This document shows, piece by piece, positions 22,708-31,413 of a stretch of DNA of 34,357 nucleotides. Under the pieces are notes generated by a model. That model saw only the letters and a list, made by a program, of their open reading frames with translations, was not told the DNA's origin and searched no databases. The stretch comes from an uncultured Eubacteriales bacterium (GTDB lineage Bacteria; Bacillota; Clostridia; Oscillospirales; Acutalibacteraceae), in the NCBI GenBank assembly GCA_910580045.1, contig CAJTXF010000007.1, positions 1 through 34,357 on the forward strand, written 5' to 3'. Each line of letters begins with the position of its first letter. The first letter of the stretch is position 1. The translations under genes and the position numbers were made by a program.

Positions 22708-25700
22708 ATGAAGAAAAGCTATTGGAAGAGCGTTGCCCGCACAGTACGGCACAGCCTGTCCCGGTTTTTGGCCATCTTCGCCATTGTGGCCTTGGGGGCT
22801 GGATTTCTGGCGGGGATTTTGGCCTCTCCCAAAGATATGCGGATTACACTGGACAGCTACTGCGATGAGACGGATATGTTCGATTTGCGGGTTGTCTCCA
22901 CCCTGGGCCTGACCGGGGAAGACATAGAAGAGCTGCGGAAATTTGAGGGCGTGGAGGCTGTTCTGCCTGCCTATGACACGGATTTGGTGCTGATTTCCAG
23001 CGAAGGGGACGCTTACACCACCCGCATCCACAGCCTGGCGGAAAATGGGGCCCCTTCGCTGAATACTCCAATCCTTTTGGACGGACGTATGCCGGAGAAG
23101 CCCGGAGAGTGCGTGGTGGTGCTGTCCCGCACCTTCTTTAAGGGCAATGACTGGATTGGCCAAACCTTTACCCCCGAGGAGGAAAACGAACATCTGCCCA
23201 AGACCCTCACTGTAGTAGGCACAGTACGCAGCTCTCTTTACATCTCACTGGAGGAAGAGCGCTCCACTGCCGGAACAGGCAGCCTGGATTTGAAGCTCTG
23301 CACCCTGCCGGAGACCTTTGAGCAGGATTATTATACTGCCGCCTATCTATCTCTTTCTGGGGCCAAGGAGCTGAACTCCTTCTCCAAGGCATATCAGGAC
23401 TTGGCAGGCAGCACGGCAGAGCTTCTGGAGCCCTTTGGGGAGGAGCGCTCCCAGATACGGTATCAGGAAATCATGGACGAGGCCAACAGCGAACTAAGCG
23501 ACGCGAAGCAGGAGTACAGCGAGGCCAAGGCTGATGTGGAAAAGGAGCTGGCTGACGCCAAGCAGGAGTTAGAGGACGGAGAGAAGGAAATCGCGGAGAA
23601 TGAGCAAAAACTTGCTGACGCTCAGCAGGAGCTGGACAAGGGACAAGCAAACCTGGAGGACGGCCGGGCCACTTTGGCACGGGAAACAGCCCGTGCCCGG
23701 CAGCAGATTGCTGACGGGCGGGCCCAGATTGCTGGGTATCAAGCCCAGATTACCAGCGGCAAGGCACAGCTCAGCGCCGCGCAGAGCAAAATCACGGAGG
23801 GATATGCCCAGCTCTCTGCCTCTGAGAAGGAGCTGGCAGAGGCAAAGTCTCAGCTGGAGCAGACTCAGGCACAGCTGGACGCCCTGGAGCAGGGCAAGGC
23901 AGCGCTGTTCCAGGCAGCGGCCCAGATGGGCCTGCCGGAGACAGACAGCTCGGACCAGGCGGCCCTGGAACTGCTGTCCATACTGGAGCAGATGGCCCCG
24001 GAAGCGGCAGGGCAGTTTGCAGCGCTGAAGTCCGGGCTGGAGGCCCTGGCTGCCCAGGGCACTGACTCTGCCCAGGCCAGAGCCGAACTGGAACAGGGCC
24101 TGAGCCAATATCAGGCCGGGCTGGCCCAGGCCCAGGCCGCCCGGGCAGAGCTGGACAAGAACCAGACAGAGCTGAACCGGCAGAGCTCCCAGCTCAACAG
24201 CCAGCAGGCCGCCCTCAGCGCCCAGCTGACAGAGCTGAACCGCTCAGAAACCACCCTCAACAACACGGCTGCTGAGACAGAGGCCACTTTGGCCCAGGCG
24301 GAAAAGGACTTGGAAGAGGGCCGGACAGAATATGAGGATGGGCTGAAAAAGCTGGCAGACGCCAAAGAGGAGCTGGCAGAGGGCTGGCAGGACTATAGAG
24401 AAGGTCAGGCTGAGGCGGACAGGGAGCTGGCTGAGGCAGAGGAAAAAATCAGTGACGCTGAACGGGAAATCAGCGACATTGAGGAGGGCGAATGGTATAT
24501 CTATGACCGGCAGGACAACACTGGGTTTGCCAGCTACTCCTCCAACACAGATAAAATAGCGGCCATTGGGCAAGTGTTTCCTGTATTCTTCTTTCTTGTG
24601 GCAGCGCTGGTTGCCCTGACCACCATGACCCGTATGGTGGAAGAGGAGCGCCAGCAAATCGGCACCATGAAAGCCCTGGGCTACTCCTCTCCGCAGATTG
24701 CGGTAAAGTACCTGCTCTATGCTGCCGCGGCCAGCCTGCTGGGCTGCATATGCGGTGTGGCACTGGGAATGCAGCTCTTCCCTACTGTTATTATCAATGC
24801 CTATAATATTATGTACTTCCTGCCCGGCCTCCTGACCCCCTTTGACTGGACGCTGGCTCTGTTCTCCTCCATTGCGGCCATTTTGTGCACCCTGGCCGCA
24901 ACCTTTGGCGCCTGCCGGGCGGCCCTGCGGGAGAGCCCTGCCCGGCTGATGCTGCCCAAAGCACCGGAGCCGGGAAAGCGCATTCTTTTAGAGCGTATTA
25001 CGCCCCTGTGGAAACGGCTGAAATTTACCCAAAAGGTGACTGCCCGAAACCTGATGCGCTATAAAAAACGCTTCTTTATGACTGTTATCGGCATTTCCGG
25101 GTGCACTGCCCTGCTGGTAACTGGTTTCGGCATTCGGGATTCTGTCTCGGATATTGTGGACATCCAGTATGGAGAGCTCTCCCATTACCAGCTGATTGTG
25201 GGGCTGCTCCATGAAGATGCTTTGGAGGATGCGGAGCTGCTGGACATCCTGGACGACAAGTCCCAGGTAGAGAACTGGCTGGCAGTCCTGCAGGAGAGCG
25301 GGCAAGTAGTCCCTGGCGCCAGGGCGCCGGAAGACAGCGTTACCATTTTCGTACCCTCTGAGCCGGAGCGGCTGCCGGAGTTCTTCCAGTTCCGCCATCG
25401 CTCGGACAGCCAGGCAGTGGAATACAGCGAGGACGCGGTCATTATCACAGAGAAGCTGGCGGAGCGTCAGCACCTGCGGGTGGGTGATACCATCCGCGTC
25501 AAAAATCAGGATGAAACGGAAGCTGTGTTTACCATCACGGACATTTGCGAGAACTATGTTTCCCATTACCTCTATATTTCCGCGGAGGCATACCAGGAAG
25601 CCTTTGGCCAGGCTGCAGAGCTGAACTCCCTCCTCTGCGCTCTGCCGGAAGGGGGCCCTGCCGGCGGCGAGGATGGGCTGACCACCCAGCTCCTGAAATG

Positions 25701-26169
25701 TGAGGACGTGGCTATGACCACCTCCACAGCAGAGCTTTCCGCCAGCTTTTCCAACAGCATCCAGAGCATCAATTACATTGTGGTGGTGCTGATTATCTCC
25801 GCCGGGGCGCTGGCCTTTGTGGTGGTATATAACCTGACAAATATCAATGTGACTGAGCGGGAAAAGGAGCTGGCCACAATCAAGGTGCTGGGCTTCTATG
25901 ACAGCGAGGTGGCTGGGTATGTGTACCGGGAGACAATGGCGCTGACCCTTATCGGCACTGGGGTGGGCCTGCTGTTAGGAATAGCTCTGCACCAGTTTGT
26001 CATCCGCACAGCAGAGATTGATATGGTGATGTTTGGCCGGGCAATTTACGCGCCCAGCTATATTATCGCGGCACTGCTCACCTTCCTGTTCAGCGTGCTG
26101 GTCAACCTGGTGATGTACCGCAAGCTGAAAAATATCAGCATGGTGGAGAGTATGAAAGCACCGGAATAA
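22708..26169 (+). CDS. FtsX-family ABC permease with a large extracellular coiled coil
   Basis: A 1153-residue membrane protein. TM1 is at about 18-40, followed by an extracellular domain to about 245. Residues about 250-592 form a long Ala/Glu/Gln/Lys-rich coiled coil with a short break near 415 (MGLPETDSSDQ). An FtsX core with three TM helices begins at about 622 with the EERQQIGTMKALGYS coupling motif. A second half has one TM at about 790-810, another extracellular domain and a C-terminal FtsX core (TEREKELATIKVLGFYDSEV). The start at ATG 22708 is set by TAAGGAGG; an earlier ATG in the open frame lacks a site. Such ATPase-permease pairs are often controlled by two-component systems, but none is adjacent. 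The substrate is unknown. Confidence 0.9.
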   Translation: MKKSYWKSVARTVRHSLSRFLAIFAIVALGAGFLAGILASPKDMRITLDSYCDETDMFDLRVVSTLGLTGEDIEELRKFEGVEAVLPAYDTDLVLISSEGDAYTTRIHSLAENGAPSLNTPILLDGRMPEKPGECVVVLSRTFFKGNDWIGQTFTPEEENEHLPKTLTVVGTVRSSLYISLEEERSTAGTGSLDLKLCTLPETFEQDYYTAAYLSLSGAKELNSFSKAYQDLAGSTAELLEPFGEERSQIRYQEIMDEANSELSDAKQEYSEAKADVEKELADAKQELEDGEKEIAENEQKLADAQQELDKGQANLEDGRATLARETARARQQIADGRAQIAGYQAQITSGKAQLSAAQSKITEGYAQLSASEKELAEAKSQLEQTQAQLDALEQGKAALFQAAAQMGLPETDSSDQAALELLSILEQMAPEAAGQFAALKSGLEALAAQGTDSAQARAELEQGLSQYQAGLAQAQAARAELDKNQTELNRQSSQLNSQQAALSAQLTELNRSETTLNNTAAETEATLAQAEKDLEEGRTEYEDGLKKLADAKEELAEGWQDYREGQAEADRELAEAEEKISDAEREISDIEEGEWYIYDRQDNTGFASYSSNTDKIAAIGQVFPVFFFLVAALVALTTMTRMVEEERQQIGTMKALGYSSPQIAVKYLLYAAAASLLGCICGVALGMQLFPTVIINAYNIMYFLPGLLTPFDWTLALFSSIAAILCTLAATFGACRAALRESPARLMLPKAPEPGKRILLERITPLWKRLKFTQKVTARNLMRYKKRFFMTVIGISGCTALLVTGFGIRDSVSDIVDIQYGELSHYQLIVGLLHEDALEDAELLDILDDKSQVENWLAVLQESGQVVPGARAPEDSVTIFVPSEPERLPEFFQFRHRSDSQAVEYSEDAVIITEKLAERQHLRVGDTIRVKNQDETEAVFTITDICENYVSHYLYISAEAYQEAFGQAAELNSLLCALPEGGPAGGEDGLTTQLLKCEDVAMTTSTAELSASFSNSIQSINYIVVVLIISAGALAFVVVYNLTNINVTEREKELATIKVLGFYDSEVAGYVYRETMALTLIGTGVGLLLGIALHQFVIRTAEIDMVMFGRAIYAPSYIIAALLTFLFSVLVNLVMYRKLKNISMVESMKAPE

Positions 26170-26179
26170 AGGAGAAAAC

Positions 26180-26770
26180 ATGAAACATCTTATCATTGCC
26201 GGAGTGCCCCGGGCAGGAAAGAGCACCCTGGCCCGGCGGGCCGCAAAGGCCCTTGGATGGCAGCATGTAAGCATGGACGCAGTCATTGCCGGGTTTGAGC
26301 AGTGCTTTCCCGAAACCGGGGTGGACACCGGGCTCAGCGTCAACGCCGGGAAGCCCTCTCTGGATATTCTGCGAATCATCAGCGGGAAAATGGCCCCTTT
26401 CCTCCGGGCCATGACCAGCCCCGAGGAATACGACCATAAGAACGGGCCAATGATCATTGATATGTACCAGATTTTGCCCGAAGACTATGTGAAGTCCTCC
26501 CTCTCTGAAAACTGCGACATTCTCTATCTGCTCACCGGGGACGTGAGCCCCGAGGAGCGGTTCGCCATACAGAAAAAGTATGACACACCAGAGGACTACA
26601 CCTTTGATTTGCCTGACCAGGAGCGCATGGAGGGCTGTGAGGAATTGGTAGCCCAGAGCCGCCTTATCCGGGAGCAGTGCCAGCAATATGGGCTTCGGTA
26701 CTATGAGACAGCCCGGGAACGGGAGGCAGTGTTTCAGGAAATCATGGCCAGCCTGGAGAGTCGGCACTAA
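26180..26770 (+). CDS. P-loop nucleotide-binding protein (kinase-like)
   Basis: A 196-residue cytoplasmic protein with a Walker A motif GVPRAGKST at 8-16, an HVSMDAVIAGFE segment just after it that resembles the acceptor strand of small P-loop kinases, and an R-rich C-terminal half. The overall form resembles shikimate kinase or chloramphenicol phosphotransferase-type NTPases; no specific substrate motif was recognised. AAAGGAG precedes the ATG 10 nt after the permease stop, so it belongs to the exporter operon. Confidence 0.7.
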   Translation: MKHLIIAGVPRAGKSTLARRAAKALGWQHVSMDAVIAGFEQCFPETGVDTGLSVNAGKPSLDILRIISGKMAPFLRAMTSPEEYDHKNGPMIIDMYQILPEDYVKSSLSENCDILYLLTGDVSPEERFAIQKKYDTPEDYTFDLPDQERMEGCEELVAQSRLIREQCQQYGLRYYETAREREAVFQEIMASLESRH

Positions 26771-26808
26771 GGACAGTTCCGCTGAATCTATGGAAATTCG
26801 CAAACAGT

Positions 26809-26845
26809 AAATGGGTAAAGCGTTAACGCTTTACCCATTTTTCTC
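26809..26845 (+). terminator. Terminator of the exporter/P-loop operon
   Basis: A perfect 32-nt palindrome (16-bp arms, 26809-26824 and 26825-26840) runs into TTTTTC. It lies 38 nt after the P-loop gene stop and just before the TetR promoter. Confidence 0.85.
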
Positions 26846-26874
26846 TTGACAAAGCGACACGAGTGTCGTATAAT
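26846..26874 (+). promoter_or_regulatory. Consensus sigma-A promoter of the TetR-GNAT gene
   Basis: A perfect TTGACA (26846-26851) and a perfect TATAAT (26869-26874) are separated by 17 nt. An operator-like palindrome occupies the spacer. Such a strong promoter fits a gene that is normally repressed. Confidence 0.93.
26855..26868. promoter_or_regulatory. TetR-type operator 1 (between -35 and -10)
   Basis: The perfect palindrome CGACAC-GA-GTGTCG lies inside the promoter spacer. It has the same half-site pattern (CGACAY, 2-nt gap, RTGTCG) as operator 2. A bound repressor would block RNA polymerase. Confidence 0.82.
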
Positions 26875-26889
26875 GCGGATAACAAATAA

Positions 26890-26903
26890 CGACATCAATG
26901 TCG
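26890..26903. promoter_or_regulatory. TetR-type operator 2 (5' untranslated region)
   Basis: The perfect palindrome CGACAT-CA-ATGTCG is centred 35 bp after operator 1 and ends just before the AAAGGAGG ribosome site. Two matching sites at one promoter indicate autoregulation by the encoded TetR domain. Confidence 0.82.
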
Positions 26904-26918
26904 CAAAGGAGGCTTCCC

Positions 26919-28010
26919 ATGAGCGCAAAAGGAGACAACACCCGGCAGGAGATATTGGAAACAGCCCGCAGATTGTTCGCGGAACGAGGCTATAAGGATG
27001 TCACCATGTCCCTGCTGTGTCAGGAAACCGGCCTGAGCCGGGGCGGGCTCTACCGGCATTTTGAGAGCGTGGAGCAAGTGTTCCTGGCCGTGACAGAGGG
27101 CTTTTCCCAGGACCAGGGCGCGGAAATCCAGGCGCAGATGGAGAAGGGCCTGCCCGGGCCTGTGATTCTGCGGGGACTGTTGGAGCGGTACCGGCAGGAA
27201 ATGGCCAGCCGGGAGAGCTCCCTGAGCCTGGCAATCTGCGAATATTACAGCAGCCACCCGGGCATAGAGCGGGCCTATGCCAGCTCCAAGTCGGCCTGGG
27301 TGGAGCTTATCCGGTACGGGCAGGAGCGGGGGGAATTTCTGCCTGTGGACAGGGAAGCTCTGTTTGACTTGCTGGTGTTTGCCTATCAGGGAATCCGGCT
27401 CTACAGCCGCCTGATGACTTTGGATTCAGCCACCCCTGGGCGCATTATTGGGCAGATACAGGGCCTTTTGCTGGGGCCCTCCGCTGAAATACGGCTGGTA
27501 CGCCCAGGGCCTGAGCACAAAGACCAGGCCATCGCCTTCCGGGAGGAGTTCTTTGCCTGGGGAGAGAGGGTCATCTCCGGCAGTGAGCGGCTGGACCAAA
27601 TAGACAGCTATGAGGAGTGGCTTACCGGCGTGACCCGCAGCGCCTGCCCGGAGACGGTCAGCCCGGACTGGGTGCTGACCGACACCTTCTTTGCCCTGGA
27701 TGGGAGCGGAGCCCTGGTGGGGATGATTGATTTGCGGCACAGCCTCAATGGGTTTCTGGCGGATTTGGGCAACTGCGGCTATAGTGTGCGGCCCAGCTGC
27801 CGGGGGCGGGGCTATGGAAGCCGGATGCTCCGGCTGGTGCTGGAACGGGCCAGGGACGTGGGACTCACAGAGCTGCACATCTCCGTGGAGCGGGACAATC
27901 TCCCCTCTGTGAAGGTGCTGGAAAAGAACGGCGGCGTGTATGAGCGGAGCTTCTCTCACCAAGGGAAGACAGCGGATATTTACCGCTTTTCCCTGGGTGA
28001 CGCTTTGTGA
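26919..28010 (+). CDS. TetR-family repressor fused to a GNAT acetyltransferase
   Basis: A 363-residue fusion. Residues 1-55 are a TetR DNA-binding domain (TRQEILETARRLFAERGYKDVTM, then a helix-turn-helix ending GLSRGGLYRHFES). A ligand-binding and dimerisation helical domain follows to about 188. From about 190 a complete GNAT domain begins (EIRLVRPGPEHKDQAIAFREEFF). It has the acetyl-CoA loop RGRGYG at 295-300 in the motif-A strand-helix region and a C-terminal NLPSVKVLEKNGG signature at 327-339. The start is ATG 26919, after AAAGGAGG; an earlier in-frame codon at 26898 would lie inside operator 2. The two operators suggest the protein represses itself and that a ligand, possibly also the GNAT substrate, releases it. 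That coupling is inference. Confidence 0.88.
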   Translation: MSAKGDNTRQEILETARRLFAERGYKDVTMSLLCQETGLSRGGLYRHFESVEQVFLAVTEGFSQDQGAEIQAQMEKGLPGPVILRGLLERYRQEMASRESSLSLAICEYYSSHPGIERAYASSKSAWVELIRYGQERGEFLPVDREALFDLLVFAYQGIRLYSRLMTLDSATPGRIIGQIQGLLLGPSAEIRLVRPGPEHKDQAIAFREEFFAWGERVISGSERLDQIDSYEEWLTGVTRSACPETVSPDWVLTDTFFALDGSGALVGMIDLRHSLNGFLADLGNCGYSVRPSCRGRGYGSRMLRLVLERARDVGLTELHISVERDNLPSVKVLEKNGGVYERSFSHQGKTADIYRFSLGDAL

Positions 28011-28017
28011 CACTGCC

Positions 28018-28046
28018 TTGATAATGCCGGTTCCCTTCGGTATACT
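28018..28046 (+). promoter_or_regulatory. Sigma-A promoter before the acyltransferase remnant
   Basis: TTGATA (28018-28023) and TATACT (28041-28046) are separated by 17 nt. It sits 8 nt after the TetR-GNAT stop. Confidence 0.65.
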
Positions 28047-28072
28047 ATAAGACAACTTTTACTCTTGGAGGG

Positions 28073-28613
28073 ATGATGGAAGAACCGCTCACCAATGCCA
28101 ACCAGGCCATCAACCTGGGGGTGCCCTGGCTCCTGCCTGATGGCGGTATGATGACTTTGACTGTTTTTGACGGCGCGAGCCAGACCTTGGCCCAGCTTGC
28201 CGGGCAAGTTGAAGCTGTCCGCCAAAAAGTGGAGAAAACTGATTTCAACCGGCTGTACATGGCAACAGTCCGGCCGGAGATGCCCTTTGAGCCGGGAGAG
28301 GGCCTCTGCCCTGCTTGACATTGAGAGCAGCACAGTCACTGTCTCCAACATCGGCTCTATCTGCCGGAACCCGGGACAATTCAGCCTGCTGGAAATCCTG
28401 CCGCCCCAGGTATTCGCCGCGGGCATCTCCGCTGTCCAGGAACGGCTTGGAGTTTACACAAACGAATCCGGGGAAACGCTCATTGGCATACGGAAAGTCC
28501 TGCCCATGTGCCTGGTTTTTGACCACCGGGTATTGGACTTCAGACACCTGACGCCCTTCCTCCAAAGGCTTGACCAGCTGTTTGCAGAGCCCGGAGAAAT
28601 CCGGAATTGGTAA
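28073..28613 (+). pseudogene. Frameshifted remnant of a 2-oxoacid dehydrogenase E2-type acyltransferase domain
   Basis: Two frames join into one protein-like sequence. The first (from ATG 28073 or 28076) reads INLGVPWLLPDGGMMTLTVF and ends at TGA 28316-28318. The next frame continues directly with LLDIESSTVTVSNIGSI, then ILPPQVFAAGISAVQER and VLPMCLVFDHRVLDF, containing the catalytic DHR motif of the 2-oxoacid dehydrogenase acyltransferase fold. A single-base frame change near 28303-28316 restores the join. Only about the second half of the catalytic domain is present, and no lipoyl or E3-binding domain. Truncation plus frameshift point to a pseudogene, although a promoter lies upstream. Confidence 0.75.
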
Positions 28614-28651
28614 AAAATTTACAAAAGCGGTGGATTTCAGCAAAGTTTTGC

Positions 28652-28680
28652 TTGAAATGCGCCGCGTTTTGTTATACAAT
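28652..28680 (+). promoter_or_regulatory. Sigma-A promoter of pgk and the glycolytic cluster
   Basis: TTGAAA (28652-28657) and TACAAT (28675-28680) are separated by 17 nt, about 62 nt before the pgk start. Confidence 0.7.
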
Positions 28681-28684
28681 ATCT

Positions 28685-28711
28685 GGTAGTAGTCTGAGTG
28701 TTTTTACTACC
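28685..28711 (+). other. 5' stem-loop at the start of the pgk transcript
   Basis: GGTAGTA (28685-28691) pairs with TACTACC (28705-28711) around a 13-nt loop. It begins within a few nt of the expected transcription start, a position where stem-loops can protect an mRNA. No known riboswitch was recognised. Confidence 0.4.
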
Positions 28712-28742
28712 CATTTCTTTAAGAAGAAGGAGTGCACTGAAA

Positions 28743-30041
28743 ATGAACTATCTCAACAAGAAGACCGTTGAAGACATTGACGTAGCCGGTAAGCGCGTCC
28801 TGGTCCGCTGTGACTTTAATGTCCCCATGAAGGACGGCGCCATCACTGACACCAAGCGCATTGTGGGCGCCCTGCCCACCGTGAAGTATCTTGCTGACCA
28901 CGGCGCAAAGGTCATCCTCTGCTCTCATATGGGCCGGCCCCACAATATCTTTAACGACACCGTGAAGCTGGACAAGAAGGAAAAGAAGAAGATTGACGCC
29001 ATGCCCGAGGCTGAGCAGGCCGAGGCCACTGCCAAGGCTCTGGAGGCTGCCAAGGGCGATGTGCAGAAGTTCTCCCTGGCTCCCGTGGCTGCCGAGCTGG
29101 GCAAGCTGCTGGGCAAAGAGGTCATCATGGCCAAGGACGTTGTCGGCCCCGACGCCAAGGCCAAGGCTGCCGCTCTCAATGACGGAGATGTGATGATTAT
29201 CGAGAACATCCGCTTCCACGCTGAGGAGACCAAGAACGAGCCTGACTTCGCCAAGGAGCTGGCCTCTATGGCGGATATTTATGTAAATGACGCGTTTGGC
29301 ACTGCCCACCGGGCCCATGCCTCCACTGAGGGCGTGAGCCACTATCTGCCCGCTGTGTGCGGCTATCTGATTCAGAAGGAAATCACCGTGATGGGCGGGG
29401 CCCTCACTGAGCCTAAGCGTCCCTTTGTGGCTATTCTGGGCGGCGCGAAGGTCTCTGACAAGATTGGCGTGATTGACAACCTGCTGGGCAAGGTGGATAC
29501 CTTGATTATCGGCGGCGGCATGGCCTACACCTTCTTCAAGGCCCAGGGCTACAGCATTGGCACCTCCCTGTGCGAGGAGGACAAGATTGATTTGGCCAAG
29601 GCCACTTTGGAGAAGGCCGAGAAGGCTGGCGTGAAGTTCCTGCTGCCTGTGGACACCAAGGTGGGTAAGGAATTCGACCCTGAGACCGAGAGCCAGGTAG
29701 TGGATTCCACTGCTATCCCTGACGGCTGGATGGGTCTGGACATTGGCCCCAAGACCATCGAGCTGTTCTCTGACGCCATTAAGGGCGCGGGCACTGTGGT
29801 CTGGAACGGGCCCATGGGCGTTTCCGAGTGGGAGAACTTTGCGGCTGGCACCATCGGCGTGGCCAGCGCGGTAGCTGACAGCGGCTCCATCTCCATCATC
29901 GGCGGCGGCGACTCCGCGGCGGCTGTGGAGAAGCTGGGCTTTGCTGACAAGATGACCCATATCTCCACTGGAGGCGGCGCTTCTCTGGAGTTCCTGGAGG
30001 GCAAGGAGCTGCCCGGCATTGCCTGCCTGAACGAGAAATAA
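28743..30041 (+). CDS. pgk: Phosphoglycerate kinase
   Basis: Glycolytic enzyme forming ATP and 3-phosphoglycerate from 1,3-bisphosphoglycerate and ADP. The start at ATG 28743 is set by AGAAGGAG; it has 432 residues. Family motifs include VRCDFNVPM, SHMGRP at 61-66, a VNDAFGTAHRAHAS segment, LGGAKVSDKIGV and the nucleotide-binding GGGDSAAAVEKLG near the C-terminus. A Lys/Glu/Ala-rich insertion of about 38 residues (about 71-110) lies between SHMGRP and SLAPVA, making it longer than the usual 390-400. It heads a glycolytic cluster with tpiA and gpmI; gapA is not adjacent. Confidence 0.97.
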   Translation: MNYLNKKTVEDIDVAGKRVLVRCDFNVPMKDGAITDTKRIVGALPTVKYLADHGAKVILCSHMGRPHNIFNDTVKLDKKEKKKIDAMPEAEQAEATAKALEAAKGDVQKFSLAPVAAELGKLLGKEVIMAKDVVGPDAKAKAAALNDGDVMIIENIRFHAEETKNEPDFAKELASMADIYVNDAFGTAHRAHASTEGVSHYLPAVCGYLIQKEITVMGGALTEPKRPFVAILGGAKVSDKIGVIDNLLGKVDTLIIGGGMAYTFFKAQGYSIGTSLCEEDKIDLAKATLEKAEKAGVKFLLPVDTKVGKEFDPETESQVVDSTAIPDGWMGLDIGPKTIELFSDAIKGAGTVVWNGPMGVSEWENFAAGTIGVASAVADSGSISIIGGGDSAAAVEKLGFADKMTHISTGGGASLEFLEGKELPGIACLNEK

Positions 30042-30053
30042 TTTTGCTATGCA

Positions 30054-30084
30054 GGAGGGCGGGGGTTTTCTCCGCCCTTTCTTG
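30054..30084 (+). terminator. Terminator or attenuator after pgk
   Basis: AGGGCGG (30056-30062) pairs with CCGCCCT (30072-30078), followed by TTCTTG. It may reduce read-through to tpiA, because no clear tpiA promoter was found in the following gap. Confidence 0.65.
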
Positions 30085-30101
30085 TAAAAGGAGGCCAGGG
30101 T

Positions 30102-30209
30102 ATGGGAGATAAGGCTTCCTGCCCGTTCCGCCGGCTGGCAATCAGCCAGATAAAAAGGATTCTCAGGGAGCGGGCCCCTTTCCAGAAGGGCAACTGCTCA
30201 AAGAGATGA
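30102..30209 (+). other. Possible 35-aa ORF or decayed small gene in the pgk-tpiA gap
   Basis: An ATG with a strong AAAAGGAGG site opens a 35-codon frame (MGDKASCPFRRLAISQIKRI). An overlapping frame downstream reads FPEGQLLKEMIEGLENPAPLD up to a TAA at 30241-30243, more protein-like than the first frame's end. A frameshifted short gene is possible. No family was recognised. Confidence 0.3.
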
Positions 30210-30241
30210 TTGAGGGCTTGGAGAATCCTGCCCCGCTGGAC

Positions 30242-30350
30242 TAAGGAGCCACTGATTTATAGTTCTTTCTCCGCCGCAGGCACAGGAAAAACCTGCAAGC
30301 ACAGAGCTGCATACAGCAGAAATGATTTTATGAGCACTTCTTGAAACTTA
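30242..30350. repeat. Degenerate relative of the MITE-like element
   Basis: The left end TAAGGAGCCACTGATTTAT closely matches the left arm of the element at 14630. The right end, read on the other strand, is TCAAGAAGTGCTCATAAAAT, a diverged copy of that element's right arm. The interior is shorter and unrelated, and no ORF is present. It lies just before the tpiA ribosome site. Confidence 0.5.
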
Positions 30351-30375
30351 AATTGAAATTGGAGGATGGATTTCT

Positions 30376-31146
<771 letters not shown>

Positions 31147-31152
31147 CCTTCC

Positions 31153-31389
31153 ATGGAGAACAGGCTGACGAAATACGTCAACACCCTGTGGGTGGTTGCC
31201 GCGCTGTTCGCCATTGCCCGCTACCTGTGCGCGGCCATTTTGACCGCGGGCAAAATGCCGGACGCCGCTACCTTCCGCATGGCTCTGGACAGCCTTGGCC
31301 CCTTTCTGCCGCTGATGTCCCTGGCCTGCCTGGCGGGAGCCCTGGCGCTTCTGGCTGCTGACCTTATCACGTCAAAACGCAAAAAGTAA
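31153..31389 (+). CDS. Small two-TM membrane protein of unknown function
   Basis: A 78-residue protein with two hydrophobic segments (about 12-30 and 49-70) and a basic C-terminus (LITSKRKK), placed between tpiA and gpmI. No family was recognised and the ribosome site is weak, but the hydrophobic pattern and tight spacing support a real gene. Confidence 0.6.
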   Translation: MENRLTKYVNTLWVVAALFAIARYLCAAILTAGKMPDAATFRMALDSLGPFLPLMSLACLAGALALLAADLITSKRKK

Positions 31390-31413
31390 AAACGAAAGGA
31401 AACTATCCGTTAT

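Noticed and set aside
28310..28320. Programmed +1 frameshift at TGAC in the acyltransferase remnant, similar to the RF2 (prfB) signal
   Set aside because: The codon before the stop is GCT, not the slippery CTT, no Shine-Dalgarno-like stimulator sits at the right distance, and the domain is truncated anyway, so decay is simpler.
28685..28711. Riboswitch or T-box in the pgk leader
   Set aside because: Only one simple stem-loop is visible; no T-box, aptamer core or terminator/antiterminator pair is present.
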